A stretch of 16,463 nucleotides of DNA, from the NCBI GenBank assembly GCA_034658975.1, contig JAYEGJ010000010.1:1-16463 (forward strand), in the 5' to 3' direction. Shown one piece after another: positions 14,340 to 16,463 of this stretch. The translations under genes were made by a program, and so were the position numbers. The notes under the pieces were generated by a model, which worked only from the letters and a program-made list of their open reading frames with translations, was not told where the DNA came from and searched no databases. The DNA comes from SZUA-217 sp034658975. GTDB lineage: Bacteria; Actinomycetota; Acidimicrobiia; Spongiisociales; ZC4RG35. The first letter of the stretch is position 1. Every line of letters starts with the position of its first letter.

Positions 14340-14915
14340 CTAATGCGGCGGTCGGAGAGTTCCCGGCCACTGACGGGCTGACATTCGATAGAGAGCATGA
14401 CGCCTGAGGCCAGAGGCCTCCGTCATCTTCGGATGGTCGAAGTCGTCACTCGGGTCGTGACTCATCCCGAGCCTTCTCATGACAGCCAGGGACCGGACGT
14501 TGGCGGGGGTCGCGAAAGACACGATCTCCTCCAACTCGGATTCGGTGAATCCAAAATCCATGGCGCGGCGAGCCGCCTCGGTTGCATACCCCTTGCCCCA
14601 ATGGCTCCTGGCAAATCTCCACCCAACCTCCACGGCGGGAGTGAAATGTGCTTCGAACCGAGGCACCGAAAGACCGGCGAAACCGAAAAAGTCTCCCGAT
14701 GCCTTCTCCTCGAGGGCCCACAGACCAAAACCTCGCTCCTCGAAGTGAGCTTCGATGCGTTCGATCATCTCCGCTGTCTCGCTCTCGGTAAGCGTCCCGG
14801 TGAAATGCTCCATGACTTTCGGATCGCGGTTGAGCGCAGCAAACGGCCCCAGGTCACTGTCACGCCACCTGCGGAGTATCAGCCGATCGGTTTCGAGTCG
14901 GGGTTCTCGGGCCAT
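14340..14915 (-). CDS. GNAT acetyltransferase, RimJ/RimL type
   Basis: 191 residues, a single GNAT domain of the RimJ/RimL (Acetyltransf_3) group that acetylates protein N-termini or small amines. It opens with the characteristic LETDRLILRRWRDSD at 7-21. The acetyl-CoA loop is HWGKGYATEA at 105-114, and the late segment ANVRSLAVMRRLGM is the usual NxxSxxVxxKLGF-like motif. I chose ATG at 14915 because the family begins here. The frame stays open to an ATG at 14984, but those 23 codons run through the palindrome at 14924-14974. It is divergent from the metallo-beta-lactamase gene, with only 67 nt between the starts, most of it palindrome. Substrate unknown. Confidence 0.9.
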   Translation of the reverse strand: MAREPRLETDRLILRRWRDSDLGPFAALNRDPKVMEHFTGTLTESETAEMIERIEAHFEERGFGLWALEEKASGDFFGFAGLSVPRFEAHFTPAVEVGWRFARSHWGKGYATEAARRAMDFGFTESELEEIVSFATPANVRSLAVMRRLGMSHDPSDDFDHPKMTEASGLRRHALYRMSARQWPGTLRPPH

Positions 14916-14923
14916 CGGATCTG

Positions 14924-14974
14924 CCGTTCCAGGTAGGTTTACCCACGGAAAACGCGTAAACCTACCCGGAACCG
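14924..14974. repeat. Palindrome, copy C (divergent intergenic region)
   Basis: Arms at 14926-14942 (GTTCCAGGTAGGTTTAC) and 14956-14972 pair at 16 of 17 positions around a 13-nt spacer that contains ACGC. Like copies A and B it begins CCGTTC, has TTTAC before the centre and ACGCGTAA after it, and ends with GAAC followed by CG. It fills most of the gap between two divergent start codons (14915 and 14983), so here it could be an operator or a 5' leader structure rather than a terminator. Membership in the same family is likely, not certain. Confidence 0.6.
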
Positions 14975-14982
14975 TCCGAACC

Positions 14983-15720
14983 ATGGAAATCTTCGAAGTC
15001 GCCTCGGGCGTTCATCATGTCACCGCCTCCAAGGTCAATTGGCAGTTGATCGTTGACGGCGATGCGGTCACGGTGGTCGATGCCGGCTGGCCGTGGGACT
15101 ACAAGAGGATCGTGGCATCTCTCAACCGGATCGGCCACACCCCGGCGTCGGTAGACAGCGTGATCCTGACCCATGCCCACGTCGATCACATTGGGGCCGC
15201 CGAGAAGCTGAGGGCCAAGCACGACATCCCGATTCGGGCTCAGGAGGAAGAGGAAGCCCTGGCGATGGGCCGGATCCTCGAAGGCATGACGGCCGGCTAC
15301 CTGATCCCCAGGCTGTGGAAGCCGTCCGTGTTCCGATTCGCAACTGCGCCGATCAGCCGAGGTGGTTCTTTCTCGAAGCCACTCGGCGAAGTAGCCACCT
15401 TCAAAGAAGGTATCGCACTCGACACCGCCGGCAGGCCTGTGCCCGTGCACGTACCAGGCCACACCTCGGGGAGCACTGCCTACCTGTTGGAGGACCGCGG
15501 CGTGCTGATTACCGGTGATGCTTTGGTGACGATCGATCTTTGGAGTAACAAGGTGGGCGCCCGGGTGATGCCGGCACAGTTCAACCACGATCATGATCAG
15601 ACGATCGCTTCTCTGGATCGGCTGAGAGGTCTCCAGGCGAGCCTGATCGTGAGTGGACACGGCCCGCTCTACGAGGGCACACCGAAACAGGCCGTCGAAG
15701 AGGCGCTAGCCCTCCTCTAA
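14983..15720 (+). CDS. Metallo-beta-lactamase-fold hydrolase
   Basis: Soluble di-zinc-type hydrolase, 245 residues, predicted to cleave an ester, thioester or phosphoester; substrate unknown. The metal site reads H64-A-H66-V-D68-H69 (THAHVDH), followed by the histidine in VPGHTSGS, the Asp in ITGDAL and the histidine in VSGHGP, so the full set of ligands is present. The start MEIFEVASGVHHVTASKVNW is typical of glyoxalase II-like/MBL proteins; I chose ATG at 14983 although the frame is open to 14755, because the extra part is antisense to the acetyltransferase gene. No Shine-Dalgarno is seen. The ATG lies inside CCATGG, where the opposite strand also has an ATG. It converges with the next gene, stop to stop in 4 nt. 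Confidence 0.92.
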   Translation: MEIFEVASGVHHVTASKVNWQLIVDGDAVTVVDAGWPWDYKRIVASLNRIGHTPASVDSVILTHAHVDHIGAAEKLRAKHDIPIRAQEEEEALAMGRILEGMTAGYLIPRLWKPSVFRFATAPISRGGSFSKPLGEVATFKEGIALDTAGRPVPVHVPGHTSGSTAYLLEDRGVLITGDALVTIDLWSNKVGARVMPAQFNHDHDQTIASLDRLRGLQASLIVSGHGPLYEGTPKQAVEEALALL

Positions 15721-15724
15721 CGAG

Positions 15725-16051
15725 TTACTCGTCTTCGGTGGTGGCTTCTTCTGCGGCGTCTTCTACGACATCGGCTGCTTCGTCGACAACGATCTCGACA
15801 TCGGCCTTGATGACGCCCCGCTCCTTGAGTGCGGAGATTATTTGCTCGGCGATTTCGGACGCCCTGTCATCGCCAAGCTTTGAAGCGAGCTTCGGCTCGA
15901 TCCGGGAGCGGGCCTGGGACTCGGTGATCCCTTCCCAATCCTTCTTCTGCTGAGCAACGAGTTTGCCGGCGAAGAACAAGACCCCGACAAACACGAGGAA
16001 CTTGAACATGAACTTGAACGGGTGACGTTCGGCTTCGACTTCGATTTCCAT
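15725..16051 (-). CDS. Small acidic single-TM protein (hypothetical)
   Basis: I do not recognise the family. 108 residues: a charged N-terminus, one hydrophobic helix at about 14-29 (FMFKFLVFVGVLFFAG), a basic stretch QQKKDW, then a helical region with ITESQARSRIEPKL and RASEIAEQIISALKERGV, ending in a very acidic tail of Glu, Asp and Ala (about 83-108). The tail is likely cytosolic if the basic residues after the helix stay inside. The start is ATG with GGAGGT five bases upstream, so expression is well supported. Convergent with the metallo-beta-lactamase gene and divergent from the Thr-rich gene at 16158. No function can be assigned. Confidence 0.72.
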   Translation of the reverse strand: MEIEVEAERHPFKFMFKFLVFVGVLFFAGKLVAQQKKDWEGITESQARSRIEPKLASKLGDDRASEIAEQIISALKERGVIKADVEIVVDEAADVVEDAAEEATTEDE

Positions 16052-16141
16052 CTTGTACCTCCGCCCTCGACTCTAACTGAGCTGGCAAGACACATTTTCG
16101 CGGTCACGGTCAACAGCCTTCACGGACGTGACCGGGTGGCG

Positions 16142-16147
16142 TAGGTT
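16142..16147 (+). promoter_or_regulatory. Possible -10 box upstream of the Thr-rich protein gene
   Basis: TAGGTT fits TANNNT and ends 10 nt before the ATG at 16158, giving a leader of only a few bases. No Shine-Dalgarno precedes that ATG. Weak, single-element evidence. The rest of 16052-16157 shows nothing beyond the ribosome site of the opposing gene. Confidence 0.25.
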
Positions 16148-16157
16148 CGGTGCTGCC

Positions 16158-16463
16158 ATGGCAAAGGCAGTGGCCGGCCTGATCGTGGTCGGCATGGTCG
16201 TCAGCATCTGGATGCTCTGGCCGAGGGGGGACCCGGTCAGTCCTACGACGACGGCCCTCGTGGCTGTGGGGTCGACCACGATCACGCCGACGACACCGAC
16301 GTCAACCACCGTCGTCACGTCGACATCAACCACTGAAACGACTCACGTCGTTGAGACAGTCGAAGAGGCCGAGGCGATCCTCAGAGAGCTCTGGTTCGGC
16401 TGGTTCGAAGGCATCTACAGCCAGGACGAGGACCGAATCAGAGAAGTGGTGGCGACCGAGGAG
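16158..16463 (+). CDS. Membrane-anchored protein with Thr-rich linker, 3'-truncated by window edge
   Basis: Unrecognised. 102 codons are visible, open to the last base. An N-terminal hydrophobic segment (about 4-21, GLIVVGMVVSIWMLW) acts as signal anchor. Then comes a Thr/Ser/Val/Pro-rich linker of about 45 residues (TTT, TPTTPTSTT, TSTSTTETT runs), then EEAEAILRELWFGWFEGIY-type sequence that begins a folded extracellular domain. The YSQDEDRIREVV segment is reminiscent of SnoaL/NTF2-like or other small secreted domains, but too little is visible to say. The linker style resembles the linker of the PEBP lipoprotein in this window. Confidence 0.75.
   Translation, partial: MAKAVAGLIVVGMVVSIWMLWPRGDPVSPTTTALVAVGSTTITPTTPTSTTVVTSTSTTETTHVVETVEEAEAILRELWFGWFEGIYSQDEDRIREVVATEE

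Noticed and set aside
14755..14982. N-terminal extension of the metallo-beta-lactamase-fold protein
   Set aside because: The extension is antisense to the acetyltransferase gene and runs through the palindrome; the family begins at MEIFEVASG.
14916..14984. Upstream ATG of the RimJ/RimL-type gene at 14984
   Set aside because: The 23 extra residues are translated palindrome and not conserved in the family; ATG 14915 gives the expected LETDRL start.

Overview
The window is a gene-dense, high-GC bacterial chromosome segment: about 17 protein genes, no gene-free stretch over 130 bases, and no tRNA, rRNA, CRISPR array or insertion sequence that I could recognise. Actinobacteriota is the most likely source, perhaps an Acidimicrobiia-like lineage. 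This is an inference from the GC-rich codons, frequent GTG/TTG starts, a SufD-Rieske-SufC gene order, double-GNAT acetyltransferases, and promoters with a TANNNT -10 box placed to give leaderless or near-leaderless mRNAs. I cannot name a genus.

Left end (1-3080, + strand): the C-terminal part of a type II (Ca2+-like) P-type ATPase, followed 10 nt later by a Na+/Ca2+-exchanger-family (CaCA) protein. The two look like one cation-export unit.

Middle left (3147-8012, - strand): a likely operon read right to left: sufD, a Rieske ferredoxin, sufC, an M42-like metallopeptidase, and fumC. The first four genes overlap by 1-4 nt. sufB, sufS and sufU are not next to it. The block is flanked by two copies of a 53-nt palindrome (3082-3134 and 8082-8134), exactly 5,000 nt apart. 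They share ends and core, while the middle of each stem differs but still pairs in both copies. A shorter related palindrome sits at 14924-14974.

Centre (8138-12058): a membrane-anchored putative glycoside hydrolase (DUF4015 type, with two Ig-like carboxypeptidase-regulatory domains) diverges from an RpoD-like sigma factor that has no ATG/GTG/TTG start upstream of its conserved N-terminus. Next come a RibD C-terminal-type reductase and a PEBP (YbhB/YbcL) lipoprotein, transcribed divergently from a 50-nt gap with two mirror-placed -10 boxes.

Right (12055-16463): two tandem paralogous double-GNAT acetyltransferases, a small single-TM protein, a RimJ/RimL-type acetyltransferase (all - strand), a metallo-beta-lactamase-fold hydrolase (+), a small acidic membrane protein (-), and the start of a Thr-rich membrane-anchored protein that runs off the window (+).

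Most genes are ordinary core or accessory functions. The best leads are the covarying palindrome family, the unusual sigma-factor start, and the altered ion-site residues of the exchanger.
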